64,000 nt of DNA from assembly GCF_014204515.1 (NCBI RefSeq), contig NZ_JACHLI010000015.1, positions 62,001 to 126,000 on the forward strand, in the 5' to 3' direction. Within the stretch, counting starts at the first letter, position 1. Every line of letters begins with the position of its first letter. Under the pieces are notes generated by a model. The model was not told where the DNA came from, searched no databases, and saw only the letters and a list, made by a program, of their open reading frames with translations. Positions 15,923-24,169 of the stretch are shown here, one piece after another. Origin of the DNA: Pseudomonas nitroreducens (GTDB lineage Bacteria > Pseudomonadota > Gammaproteobacteria > Pseudomonadales > Pseudomonadaceae). Made by a program: the position numbers and the translations under genes.

Positions 15923-16966
15923 ATGACCTACCTCGCCCACCCCGACCGCTACCAGCGCGTCCCCTACCGCCGCGTTGGCCGCAGCGGACTGGTGCTGCCC
16001 GCCCTCTCCCTGGGCCTGTGGCACAACTTCGGCGACAGCGTGCCGCTGGAGCGCCAGCGCGCCCTGCTGCGCACCGCCTTCGACCTGGGCATCAACCACT
16101 TCGACCTGGCCAACAACTACGGCCCGCCCTACGGCAGCGCCGAGATCAACTTCGGCCGCCTGCTGCGCGAAGACTTCGCCGCCTACCGCGACGAGCTGGT
16201 GATCTCCACCAAGGCCGGCTGGGACATGTGGCCCGGCCCCTACGGCCAGGGCGGCAGCTCGCGCAAGTACCTGCTCTCCAGCCTCGACCAGAGCCTCAAG
16301 CGCCTGGGCGTGGACTACGTGGACATCTTCTACTCGCACCGCTTCGACCCGCACACGCCGCTGGAGGAAACCGCCGGCGCGCTGGCCAGCGCCGTGCAGC
16401 AGGGCAAGGCGCTGTACGTGGGCATTTCGTCCTACTCCGCCGGCAAGACCGCCGAGCTGGCCGCGCTGCTGAAGGAATGGAAGGTGCCGCTGCTGATCCA
16501 CCAGCCGGCCTACAACCTGTTCAACCGCTGGGTGGAGAAGGACCTGCTGGCTACCACCGACGAACTGGGCGCCGGTGTCATCGCCTTCACCCCGCTGGCC
16601 CAGGGGCTGCTCACCGACCGCTACCTGCACGGCGTGCCGGCCGATGCGCGGGTCAACCAGCCGGGCGGTGCCTCGCTGCGGCCGGAGCACCTGTCCGAGG
16701 ACAACCTGCGCCGCGCCCGCGCACTGCACGAAATCGCCCAGCGTCGTGGCCAGAGCCTGGCGCAACTGGCGCTGGCCTGGGTGCTGCGTGATTCGCGGGT
16801 GACCTCCGCACTGATCGGCGCGAGCCGGCCGGAACAGATCGTCGAGAACGTCGCCGCCCTGGACAACCTCGTCTTCAGCGCCGACGAGCTGGCGGAGATC
16901 GATCGCCACGCGGTGGAAGGCGGCATCAACCTATGGGAGAAACCCTCCCACGACTGGAAGGAGTAA
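15923..16966 (+). CDS. aldo/keto reductase, YghZ/glyceraldehyde-3-phosphate reductase-like
   Basis: A 347-residue NADPH-dependent reductase with a TIM-barrel fold. ATG 15923 follows AAAGGA. The N-terminus (RVPYRRVGRSGLVLPALSLGLWHNFGD) and the NHFDLANNYGPPYGSAE, STKAGWDMWPGPYG, YSHRFDPHTPLEET and GASRPEQI segments match the YghZ/Gpr subgroup that reduces L-glyceraldehyde 3-phosphate, methylglyoxal or other aldehydes. The catalytic Asp, Tyr, Lys and His are all present in these segments. It overlaps no neighbour and is followed five bases later by a binding-protein gene, so it is likely part of the same operon and may reduce an aldehyde released by the monooxygenase. Confidence 0.87.
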   Translation: MTYLAHPDRYQRVPYRRVGRSGLVLPALSLGLWHNFGDSVPLERQRALLRTAFDLGINHFDLANNYGPPYGSAEINFGRLLREDFAAYRDELVISTKAGWDMWPGPYGQGGSSRKYLLSSLDQSLKRLGVDYVDIFYSHRFDPHTPLEETAGALASAVQQGKALYVGISSYSAGKTAELAALLKEWKVPLLIHQPAYNLFNRWVEKDLLATTDELGAGVIAFTPLAQGLLTDRYLHGVPADARVNQPGGASLRPEHLSEDNLRRARALHEIAQRRGQSLAQLALAWVLRDSRVTSALIGASRPEQIVENVAALDNLVFSADELAEIDRHAVEGGINLWEKPSHDWKE

Positions 16967-16970
16967 GCCG

Positions 16971-17900
16971 GTGAATCTGCTCAATCGACTGCTCGCCGGT
17001 CTGCTGTTGATCGTGGCGGGCACCGCGCAAGCGCAGGACCCGGCGCAACTGCGCATCGGCTACCAGAAGGCCTCGGTGAGCCTGGTGCTGGCCAAGGAGC
17101 ACGGCCTGCTGGAGAAGCGCTTCCCGCAGACGCAGGTGCAGTGGATCGAATTCCCCGCCGGGCCGCAGATGCTCGAAGCGCTGAACGTCGGCAGCCTGGA
17201 CCTGGGCTCCACCGGCGACATCCCGCCGATCTTCGCCCAGGCCGCCGGCGCCGACCTGCTCTACGTCGGCGTCGAGCCGCCCAAGCCGCAGGCGGAAACC
17301 GTCGTCGTACCCAAGGACAGCCCGATCCACAGCGTCGCCCAGCTCAAGGGCAAGCGCGTGGCCTTCCAGAAGGGCTCCAGCTCGCACAACCTGCTGCTGC
17401 GTCTGCTGCAGAAGGAAGGCCTGAGCCTGAAGGATATCCAGCCGCTGTACCTGACCCCGGCCGACGCCCGCGCCGCCTTCGAAAGCGGCCGCGTGGATGC
17501 CTGGGCGATCTGGGACCCGTGGTACTCGGCATTGCTGCTGGACGGCCATGCGCGTTTGCTGGCGGATGGTTCGGCGGTCGGCCTGAGCGGGCCGTTCTAC
17601 CTGTCCAGCCGCGAGTATGCGGGGGCCCATCCAGCCTTCATCCACCAGGTGCTGGACACGTTGAACCAGGCCGAAGCCCTGACCCGCAGCGACGAAGCCG
17701 GCAGCGTGGCGATCATGGCGCGCGTGACCGGGCTATCTGCGGCGGTGATCGAGGAAACCTTCAGGCACCGTCCGGCCTCACCGGTGCAAGCCGTCAGCGA
17801 CGCCGACATCGCCGCCCAGCAGCGCACCGCCGACCTGTTCCTCGCCGAACGCATCCTGCCCCGCGCCGTGGACATCAGCGCCGCGCGCTGGCAGCCCTGA
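16971..17900 (+). CDS. ABC transporter substrate-binding protein, sulfonate type, fourth paralogue
   Basis: A 309-residue SsuA-like protein starting at GTG 16971, four bases after the reductase stop, with AAGGAG at 16959-16964 inside the end of that gene. The signal peptide is MNLLNRLLAGLLLIVAGTAQA. The conserved LRIGYQKAS, EALNVGSLDLGSTGDIPPIFAQAAGADLLYV, AQLKGKRVAFQKGSSSHNLLL, YLTPADARAAFE and DAWAIWDPWY agree with sulfonate binding. It is closer to the gene at 2667 than to those at 452 and 1458. No transporter subunits follow, unlike usual ssuADCB. Confidence 0.87.
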   Translation: MNLLNRLLAGLLLIVAGTAQAQDPAQLRIGYQKASVSLVLAKEHGLLEKRFPQTQVQWIEFPAGPQMLEALNVGSLDLGSTGDIPPIFAQAAGADLLYVGVEPPKPQAETVVVPKDSPIHSVAQLKGKRVAFQKGSSSHNLLLRLLQKEGLSLKDIQPLYLTPADARAAFESGRVDAWAIWDPWYSALLLDGHARLLADGSAVGLSGPFYLSSREYAGAHPAFIHQVLDTLNQAEALTRSDEAGSVAIMARVTGLSAAVIEETFRHRPASPVQAVSDADIAAQQRTADLFLAERILPRAVDISAARWQP

Positions 17901-18075
17901 CCCGCAAGCCGATGGAGCGCCACACTGCGGGCGCCGGCCTACGCGAACTGCGCACCGTTGACTGCACGCCGTTGATAGCTTCGACGGAACCTGGGCGCCC
18001 CACGCCGCTCCCAATAGCTGAGCGGTGCGGGATTGTCCGTACCGCCATGTCCCCGCTGAACAGGAGGCCCTGGAC

Positions 18076-18342
18076 ATGAATGGACAGAATCTCGGTGGAT
18101 GGGAACGCGCGCTTTCCGTGGCGATCGGCCTGGCCGGCGTCGGCAAGGGGATTCGCCGTGGCGGCGTCTCCGGCTGGCTGGAAGTGGCCGCGGCAGTCCT
18201 GGTGGTCAAGCGTGGCCTGACCGGACACTGCGCGGTGAAGGACGCCTTCAGCGGCCGGGATCGCTCGGTCGTCGCCGAGATACACCCGCTACCCGAACCG
18301 TCACCGCGCCGTCGGCCGGCGCGTTCGCGCGCCAGCGGCTGA
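18076..18342 (+). CDS. YgaP-like inner-membrane domain protein (DUF2892)
   Basis: An 88-residue protein starting at ATG 18076 with AGGAGG at 18062-18067. Two short hydrophobic segments (ALSVAIGLAGVGKGI and WLEVAAAVLVVKRGL) with a GHC motif between them and the basic tail match the DUF2892/YgaP C-terminal membrane domain, here without the rhodanese part. A GHC cysteine is conserved in this family. The function is unknown. The last 20 residues are proline/arginine-rich and may be variable tail. Confidence 0.75.
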   Translation: MNGQNLGGWERALSVAIGLAGVGKGIRRGGVSGWLEVAAAVLVVKRGLTGHCAVKDAFSGRDRSVVAEIHPLPEPSPRRRPARSRASG

Positions 18343-18370
18343 ACAACAGCCCAGGCGCGCGGGGCGCGAC

Positions 18371-18994
18371 TCAGCGCTTGCTCTTCTTCGCATCCAGGCC
18401 CGGCCGGGCGAACTTGACGATCAGCAGGCTGCCGCTCTGCTCGCGCTTGACCGTGACCTCGGCCACGCGGATGTTCGTCGGCAGCGAGGCCAGCACCTGC
18501 TTGGCGCTCAGGCCGGGCTTGACGTACTGGTCGAGCTGTTCGTAGAGGCGGTAGGTGATATTGCCGCTGCGCAGCGCGTGGGTCTCGAAATCGCCGATGG
18601 CCTTGGCGTCTTCCGCAGAGCGGTTGGGGTTCAGGGTGTGGGCCAGGACGTCGACGACGTTCTTGTCGTCGGCGATCGCCACCAGCATGTAACCCTTCGC
18701 CACCTGCTGCAGCACGCGCCGGTACGCGGCGTCGCTGTATTCGCCGTAGAGCGCCGCATCTTCGAGCTTCTGCTTCTCGAAGGTCAGCGCGAGGCGGAAG
18801 CGCCCGCCGGCGTACTCGACGTTTTCCTTGCAGCGCGCGGTGACGCCGGTGGATACCAGGCACGGCGCGAAGCCCTGCTTTTCACCGATGCCCTTGAGCG
18901 CCGCGCCGTGGTTGTACTTGCCGAACAGCGGATCAGCCGCCGAAGCCCAGCCCGCCACGCACATCAACAGTGCTCCGATTGCCCATCTGCCCAT
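18371..18994 (-). CDS. hypothetical periplasmic protein
   Basis: A 207-residue protein with a signal peptide MGRWAIGALLMCVAGWASA, which supports the start at 18994 over the longer frame at 19024. The mature region is alpha/beta with two cysteines (CLVSTG and CKENVEY) that could form a disulfide and a basic C-terminus. I do not recognise the family. It is convergent with the DUF2892 gene and separated from pqqU-like sequence by repeats. Confidence 0.6.
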   Translation of the reverse strand: MGRWAIGALLMCVAGWASAADPLFGKYNHGAALKGIGEKQGFAPCLVSTGVTARCKENVEYAGGRFRLALTFEKQKLEDAALYGEYSDAAYRRVLQQVAKGYMLVAIADDKNVVDVLAHTLNPNRSAEDAKAIGDFETHALRSGNITYRLYEQLDQYVKPGLSAKQVLASLPTNIRVAEVTVKREQSGSLLIVKFARPGLDAKKSKR

Positions 18995-19086
18995 CACGAT
19001 TTCGTTCCACTCGATGCAAAGCACGCGAGGATAGAGGATTCGGTGCCGTTGTGGCGCCCTGATGACGATGATCGGGCATCGAAGAA

Positions 19087-19161
19087 TGCGGGTTCGCGAG
19101 CAAGCTCGCTCCTACAGAGCTCGCGCTGCCCTTGTAGGAGCGAGCTTGCTCGCGAACCCGC
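19087..19161. repeat. REP inverted pair, GAGCGAGCTTGCTCGC family
   Basis: Two inverted copies of the 28-bp extended REP (GCGGGTTCGCGAGCAAGCTC start) lie at 19087-19115 and 19132-19161, the same family as at 10827-10893. It is the first of two repeat elements stacked behind the receptor gene. Confidence 0.85.
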
Positions 19162-19195
19162 GCGGCACCATCACTCGAACCGGTACTCCAGAACC

Positions 19196-19273
19196 GTAGG
19201 GCGCATAACCTGGAACAGGTTATCCGCCGACCGGCTTGCGGCGGATAACGCTGTCGCGTTATGCGCCCTACGC
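19196..19273. repeat. GTAGGGCGCATAAC two-hairpin repeat, copy 1
   Basis: A 78-bp element with terminal inverted repeats GTAGGGCGCATAAC / GTTATGCGCCCTAC and inner arms GGTTATCCGCC / GGCGGATAACG. It sits between two near-identical 21-bp copies of the receptor gene's 3' end (19171-19191 and 19293-19313), as though the insertion duplicated that end. Confidence 0.8.
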
Positions 19274-19292
19274 AAAGCCTCGGTCGGGACTC

Positions 19293-21419
19293 TCAGTCGA
19301 ACCGGTACTCCAGCCCCGCCCCGGCGTACCACGAACGCCCCGGTGCCGCCTCGTAGTAGCGGCCATTGCTGTCGCCGACTATCACCGAGCCGACGTACTG
19401 GCGGTCCAGCAGGTTGTCCAGGCGCACCAACTGGTGGAAGGTCCAGGGGCCGACGTGCTGCTCGAAGCGGGTGCGCCAGTTGAACACTGCATAGCTGGGC
19501 GCCGGCTTGTCTTCGTTGCTGTCCTCGACGTAGACCTTGCTGCGGTACTGACCTTCGAAGCCCATGCTGATGCCGTCCTGCGGCTTCCACACCAGCTCGC
19601 CGAACAGGCTGCTGCCGGGCACGCCGGGCAGGTGGTTGCCCTTCTCGATGGTGCTGCCGCTCTCGACGAAGTCCTCGTCGTAGGTGGCATCCAGGCGGGT
19701 GTAGGCCAGGTTGGCCTGCCACTGCTCGGACAGGTCACTCTGCATGCCCAGCTCGAAGCCGCGGCGCAGGGTCCTGCCGGCATTCTGGTAGCTGGTGCGG
19801 CCGTCGGTGGAACTGGCGACGACGATCTCGTCGTCGGTGCGGATTTCGAAGATCGCCGCGTTGATGCGCGTGCTGCCGGCGACCTTGGCCTTCAGGCCGA
19901 TCTCGTACTGGGTGCTGGTGGCCGGGTCGAGGCCGAAGTTGAAGCTTTCCGCCAGGCCCGGCGCGTAGGCCATCTCGGCCTGGGTCGGGGTCTCGAAGCC
20001 CTTGCCGGCGCTGATGTAGCCGTGCAGCTCGGGAGTGAAGGCATACATCACCGAGAGCGACGGGTTGTTCTGCTGGTACTTCTTCGAGCCGCTGGAGTCG
20101 CCGTTGCTCAGGTAGTGGTCGTCCACTTCCATCTTCATGGTGCTGTGGCGCAGGCCGGCATCGAAGGTCCAGTTGCCCAGCTCCCAGCGCGCCTGCACGT
20201 AGGGGTCGAGGCTGGTGGCGATGTCGTTCTCGTTGCGCCGTAGCTCGCCCTTCACACCGAGCTGGTCGCCGCTGAAGTTCTGGAAGCCCTTGCGGTCATC
20301 CTCGCTGCGGTCGTAGTCGACCCCGGTGGTGACGGTCAGCTCGCCCGGCACGCCCTGCACCGGCTGGATCCAGCGCAAGGTGCCGCCGTGGAACTCGCGG
20401 TCGAAGTCGACCACGCCACCGCCGCGCTCGGCGTTCGAGGCAATGCGCTTGAGGATCGACAGGTACTGCACCACGCTGCGCTGGCCGGCGTAGAGATTGA
20501 ACTGCAGGGTCGCGTCGCCGAAGTAGCGCTCGTAGTTCATGCCCAGTTGCTGGTGGTCGATGCTCTTGCGCGTGTTGTACAGCTCGGCAGCCGGGGCGAC
20601 GGAACGCGGATCGTGCTGGTAGGCGTCCCAGGTCTGGCCCAGCGGGTCCTGCGTGTTGTTCTGTTCCAGGCTGCTGTAGATCAGCGCCATCCGGCTGTCT
20701 TCGTCGGGCTTGAAGTTGAGCTTGGCGAAGGTCTGGTCGCGGCGCGCGGCGCTGTGGTCGCGGTAGCCGTCGGTGTCCAGCCGCGAGGCGTCGAGGAGGA
20801 AGCCGGCCTGCTCGGTGCCGCCTTCGGCATACAGGTGGTTCTTGTTGAAGCCGTCGCTGCCAAAAGTGGTTTCGGCGCCGATCGTGGGCGGGCCGTAGCC
20901 GTCACGGGAGAACATCTGGATCACCCCGCCACTGTTGCTGCCATAGAGCGTCGAGGCCGGGCCACGCAGCACCTCGATGCGATCCGCGACATCCAGGTTC
21001 AGCGTCGCCGCCTGGCCCTGGCCATCCGGCGTGCTGGCCGGGATGTCATCGCTGAGCAGCTTCAGCCCGCGGATGCCGAAGGGCGAGCGCGCGCCGTAGC
21101 CGCGGGAGGAAATCTGCAGGTCCTGGGCGTAGTTCTGGCGGTTCTGCACCACCAGGCCGGGCACCCGCTGCAGCACTTCGGAGACATTGACGCCCAGCTG
21201 GCCATCGCTGAGCTGCGGTTGCCGCACGGTATCGATGGAGAACGGCAGGTCAAAGCTCGACACCGGCGCATAAGCGCCCGTGACGACCATGGGCTCGGCC
21301 AGGGCCTCTTCGGCACTCTTCGGTGCATCGGCACGGGCCAGTTGGCCGTGGGCGAAGCCGCAGATCAGCAGCGGCAGCAGTTTGAGTCGGACGGGCACAA
21401 CGGAGCGGGAAGCAGGCAC
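19293..21419 (-). CDS. pqqU: TonB-dependent PQQ receptor, PqqU (YncD) type
   Basis: A 708-residue outer-membrane receptor. The sequence tracks E. coli YncD/PqqU closely from recall: PGLVVQNRQNYAQDLQISSRGYGARSPFGIRGLKL in the plug, STPDGQGQAATLNLDVADRIEVLRGP, DGYRDHSA, the NAGRTLRRGFELG stretch and the C-terminal DNLLDRQYVGSVIVGDSNGRYYEAAPGR. YncD is established as the high-affinity receptor for pyrroloquinoline quinone. The gene is divergent from a PQQ-dependent glucose dehydrogenase, so scavenged PQQ may activate that apoenzyme. Signal peptide: residues about 1-30. The symbol rests on recalled similarity. Confidence 0.85.
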   Translation of the reverse strand: MPASRSVVPVRLKLLPLLICGFAHGQLARADAPKSAEEALAEPMVVTGAYAPVSSFDLPFSIDTVRQPQLSDGQLGVNVSEVLQRVPGLVVQNRQNYAQDLQISSRGYGARSPFGIRGLKLLSDDIPASTPDGQGQAATLNLDVADRIEVLRGPASTLYGSNSGGVIQMFSRDGYGPPTIGAETTFGSDGFNKNHLYAEGGTEQAGFLLDASRLDTDGYRDHSAARRDQTFAKLNFKPDEDSRMALIYSSLEQNNTQDPLGQTWDAYQHDPRSVAPAAELYNTRKSIDHQQLGMNYERYFGDATLQFNLYAGQRSVVQYLSILKRIASNAERGGGVVDFDREFHGGTLRWIQPVQGVPGELTVTTGVDYDRSEDDRKGFQNFSGDQLGVKGELRRNENDIATSLDPYVQARWELGNWTFDAGLRHSTMKMEVDDHYLSNGDSSGSKKYQQNNPSLSVMYAFTPELHGYISAGKGFETPTQAEMAYAPGLAESFNFGLDPATSTQYEIGLKAKVAGSTRINAAIFEIRTDDEIVVASSTDGRTSYQNAGRTLRRGFELGMQSDLSEQWQANLAYTRLDATYDEDFVESGSTIEKGNHLPGVPGSSLFGELVWKPQDGISMGFEGQYRSKVYVEDSNEDKPAPSYAVFNWRTRFEQHVGPWTFHQLVRLDNLLDRQYVGSVIVGDSNGRYYEAAPGRSWYAGAGLEYRFD

Positions 21420-21591
21420 GGCGGCTAGATTCTTCTGTAGGACCGAACAGCGATGCTGCCAGTCTCGGCAGGCGCTGCACAGGGCTTTCGTGGATCGGAG
21501 TGTTGCAGGTGATCGAACGTGCAGAGGCTATTTCATTCGTCACGGCTTTCTGACAAAGGGCGCATCTTCGACGATTGTACTATCTAGTTAA

Positions 21592-21612
21592 TTAGCATGC
21601 TAAGCGTATAAT
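21592..21612 (+). promoter_or_regulatory. putative promoter with operator palindrome for the glucose dehydrogenase
   Basis: A consensus -10 TATAAT at 21607-21612 is overlapped on its upstream side by the perfect palindrome TTAGCATGCTAA at 21592-21603. The position within the promoter suits a repressor of the MarR or LacI type. The upstream -35 candidate (CTAGTT, 21584-21589) is weak. The regulator is not encoded nearby as far as I can see. Confidence 0.55.
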
Positions 21613-21641
21613 CAGCGCATCCAACAGTGAGAACCTTCTGT

Positions 21642-24077
21642 ATGAAACCGGTACAGCGTGCCTCCCGTGCGGGCACTTTCCTCCTCCTCGGCCTGGGTGT
21701 GATCATCACATTCCTCGGCCTCGCCCTGGCCGCCGGCGGCGTCCGTCTGGTCAGCCTCGGCGGCTCCTGGTATTTCCTGATCGGCGGTCTGGCCATGGCC
21801 CTTTCCGGCCTGCTGATCGCCCTGCGCAAGCCGGCCGGCGCCTGGCTGTTCGCTGCCTTCCTGGTCACCACCGCGATCTGGGCCGTGGCCGACAGCGGGC
21901 TGGTGTTCTGGCCGCTGTTCTCGCGGCTGTTCATGTTCAGCGCCATCGGTGTGGCAGTCGCGCTGGTCTATCCGCTGCTGACCCGCTCCGCTGGCCAACA
22001 GGCTGGCCGCGGTGCCTACGGCATCGCAGGCGTTCTGGCGGTGCTGGTGGCGATTGCCGCCGGCAACATGTTCGTCGCCCACCCCAGCGTCGCGCCCACC
22101 GGTAACGGTCCGGGCCTGACGCCGGTGGACCCGGCTCACGCGCAGAAAGACTGGGCGCACTACGGCAACACCGAAGGCGGCAGCCGCTTCGCCGCGCTGG
22201 ACCAGATCAACCGCAGCAACGTCGACCAGCTCAAGGTGGCCTGGACCTACCACACCGGTGATGTGGCCATCAGCGACGGCAACGGCGCGGAAGACCAGCT
22301 CACCCCGCTGCAGGTCGGCGACAAGGTGTTCATCTGCACCCCGCACAACAACCTGATCGCCCTGGATGCGGACACCGGCAAGCAGCTCTGGAAGAACGAG
22401 ATCAACGCCCAGTCCAAGGTCTGGCAACGCTGCCGTGGCATGGCCTACTTCGATGCCACTAAACAGATCGCCCAGCCGACCCAGCCCGACAGCTCGCCGG
22501 TCATCGCCGCCAGCGTTCCGGCCGGCGCCAACTGCCAGCGGCGCCTGCTGACCAACACCATCGACGCGCGCCTGATCGCGGTGGACGCCGACACCGGCGA
22601 GTTCTGCCAGGGCTTCGGCCACAACGGCCAGGTCGACCTGAAAGCCGGCCTGGGCGACGTGCCCGATTCCTATTACCAGCTCTCTTCCGCCCCGCTCATG
22701 GCCGGCACCACCGTGGTGGTCGGCGGCCGCGTCGCGGACAACGTCCAGACCGACATGCCCGGCGGCGTGATCCGCGGCTTCGACGTCATCAGCGGCGCCA
22801 TGCGCTGGGCCTTCGATCCGGGCAACCCTCAGGACAAGCAGGCCCCGGCCGACGGCAAGAGCTACGTGCGCAGCACCCCCAACAGCTGGGCGCCGATGTC
22901 CTACGACCCGGCGATGAACACGGTCTTCCTGCCCATGGGCAGTTCCTCCACCGACATCTATGGCGTGGAGCGTACGAAACTCGACCACACCTACGGCGCC
23001 TCGATCCTTGCCGTGGACGCCAGCACCGGCGCCGAGAAGTGGGTCTACCAGACCGTGCACAACGACCTCTGGGACTTCGACCTGCCGATGCAGCCGAGCC
23101 TGGTGGACTTCCCCGTCGCCGACGGCAAGAGCGTGCCCGCCGTGGTGATCGGCACCAAGGCCGGGCAGATCTACGTGCTCGACCGCGCCACTGGCAAGCC
23201 GCTGACTGAAGTGAAGGATGTGCCGGTCAAGCCGGGCAACATCCCCGACGAGCCCTATTCGCCGACCCAGCCGAAATCCGTCGGCATGCCGCAGATCGGC
23301 GCGCAGACCCTCAGCGAATCGGACATGTGGGGCGCCACGCCCTATGACCAGCTGCTGTGCCGCATCGACTTCAAGAAGATGCGCTACGACGGCCTCTACA
23401 CCGCGCCCGGCACCGACCTGTCGCTGAGCTTCCCCGGCTCCCTGGGCGGGATGAACTGGGGCAGCCTGTCCACCGACCCGGTGCACGGCTTCATCTTCGT
23501 CAACGACATGCGCCTGGGGCTGTGGATCCAGATGATCCCCTCGGCCAACCAGGGCGCCGCGGCCGGCGGCGGCGAAGCGCTGAACACCGGCATGGGCGCC
23601 GTGCCGCTGAAGGGAACGCCCTACGCGGTGAACAAGAACCGCTTCCTCTCGGTGGCCGGCATCCCCTGCCAGGCGCCGCCGTTCGGCACTCTCACTGCCA
23701 TCGACCTGAAGACCCGCCAGGTGGCCTGGCAGGTGCCGGTGGGCACCGTGGAAGACACCGGCCCGCTGGGCATCCGCATGCACCTGCCGATCCCCATCGG
23801 CCTGCCGACCCTCGGCGGCACGCTGTCCACCCAGGGCGGCCTGCTGTTCATCGCCGGTACCCAGGACTTCTACCTGCGCGCCTATGACAGCAGCAACGGC
23901 GAGGAAATCTGGAAGGCCCGCCTGCCCGTCGGCAGCCAGGGCGGCCCGATGACCTACGTATCGCCGAAGACCGGCAAGCAGTACGTCGTCGTCACCGCCG
24001 GCGGCGCGCGCCAGTCCACCGACCGTGGCGACTACGTGATGGCCTACGCGCTGCCCACTCCCCCGCCAGGGAAATAA
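21642..24077 (+). CDS. gcd: membrane-bound PQQ-dependent glucose dehydrogenase
   Basis: An 811-residue quinoprotein. ATG 21642 is preferred to GTG 21627 because it starts the expected N-terminal membrane region (five hydrophobic segments in about residues 10-140). The remainder is an eight-bladed propeller facing the periplasm, with DWAHYGNTEGGSRFAALDQIN, LTPLQVGDKVFICTPHNNLIALDADTGKQLW, WDFDLPMQPSLVDFP and RMHLPIPIGLPTLGG segments typical of the glucose/quinate/shikimate family. It oxidises glucose to gluconolactone, passing electrons to ubiquinone. The following porin gene supports glucose rather than quinate as substrate. It needs PQQ, and a PQQ receptor is divergently encoded. Confidence 0.9.
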   Translation: MKPVQRASRAGTFLLLGLGVIITFLGLALAAGGVRLVSLGGSWYFLIGGLAMALSGLLIALRKPAGAWLFAAFLVTTAIWAVADSGLVFWPLFSRLFMFSAIGVAVALVYPLLTRSAGQQAGRGAYGIAGVLAVLVAIAAGNMFVAHPSVAPTGNGPGLTPVDPAHAQKDWAHYGNTEGGSRFAALDQINRSNVDQLKVAWTYHTGDVAISDGNGAEDQLTPLQVGDKVFICTPHNNLIALDADTGKQLWKNEINAQSKVWQRCRGMAYFDATKQIAQPTQPDSSPVIAASVPAGANCQRRLLTNTIDARLIAVDADTGEFCQGFGHNGQVDLKAGLGDVPDSYYQLSSAPLMAGTTVVVGGRVADNVQTDMPGGVIRGFDVISGAMRWAFDPGNPQDKQAPADGKSYVRSTPNSWAPMSYDPAMNTVFLPMGSSSTDIYGVERTKLDHTYGASILAVDASTGAEKWVYQTVHNDLWDFDLPMQPSLVDFPVADGKSVPAVVIGTKAGQIYVLDRATGKPLTEVKDVPVKPGNIPDEPYSPTQPKSVGMPQIGAQTLSESDMWGATPYDQLLCRIDFKKMRYDGLYTAPGTDLSLSFPGSLGGMNWGSLSTDPVHGFIFVNDMRLGLWIQMIPSANQGAAAGGGEALNTGMGAVPLKGTPYAVNKNRFLSVAGIPCQAPPFGTLTAIDLKTRQVAWQVPVGTVEDTGPLGIRMHLPIPIGLPTLGGTLSTQGGLLFIAGTQDFYLRAYDSSNGEEIWKARLPVGSQGGPMTYVSPKTGKQYVVVTAGGARQSTDRGDYVMAYALPTPPPGK

Positions 24078-24169
24078 GCCTCCTGTCGCGCCCGCTCCCA
24101 CGCGGGCGCCTCCTTCCGGCGCGGCCCTACCACTGCGCCTTTTTTATTCGCTGCAAGATCAGGTTTCCC

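Noticed and set aside
21612..24101. Long minus-strand open frame opposite glucose dehydrogenase
   Set aside because: It is antisense to a clear gcd gene, has histidine/valine/glycine-rich low-complexity translation and no domain; high G+C makes such shadow frames common.
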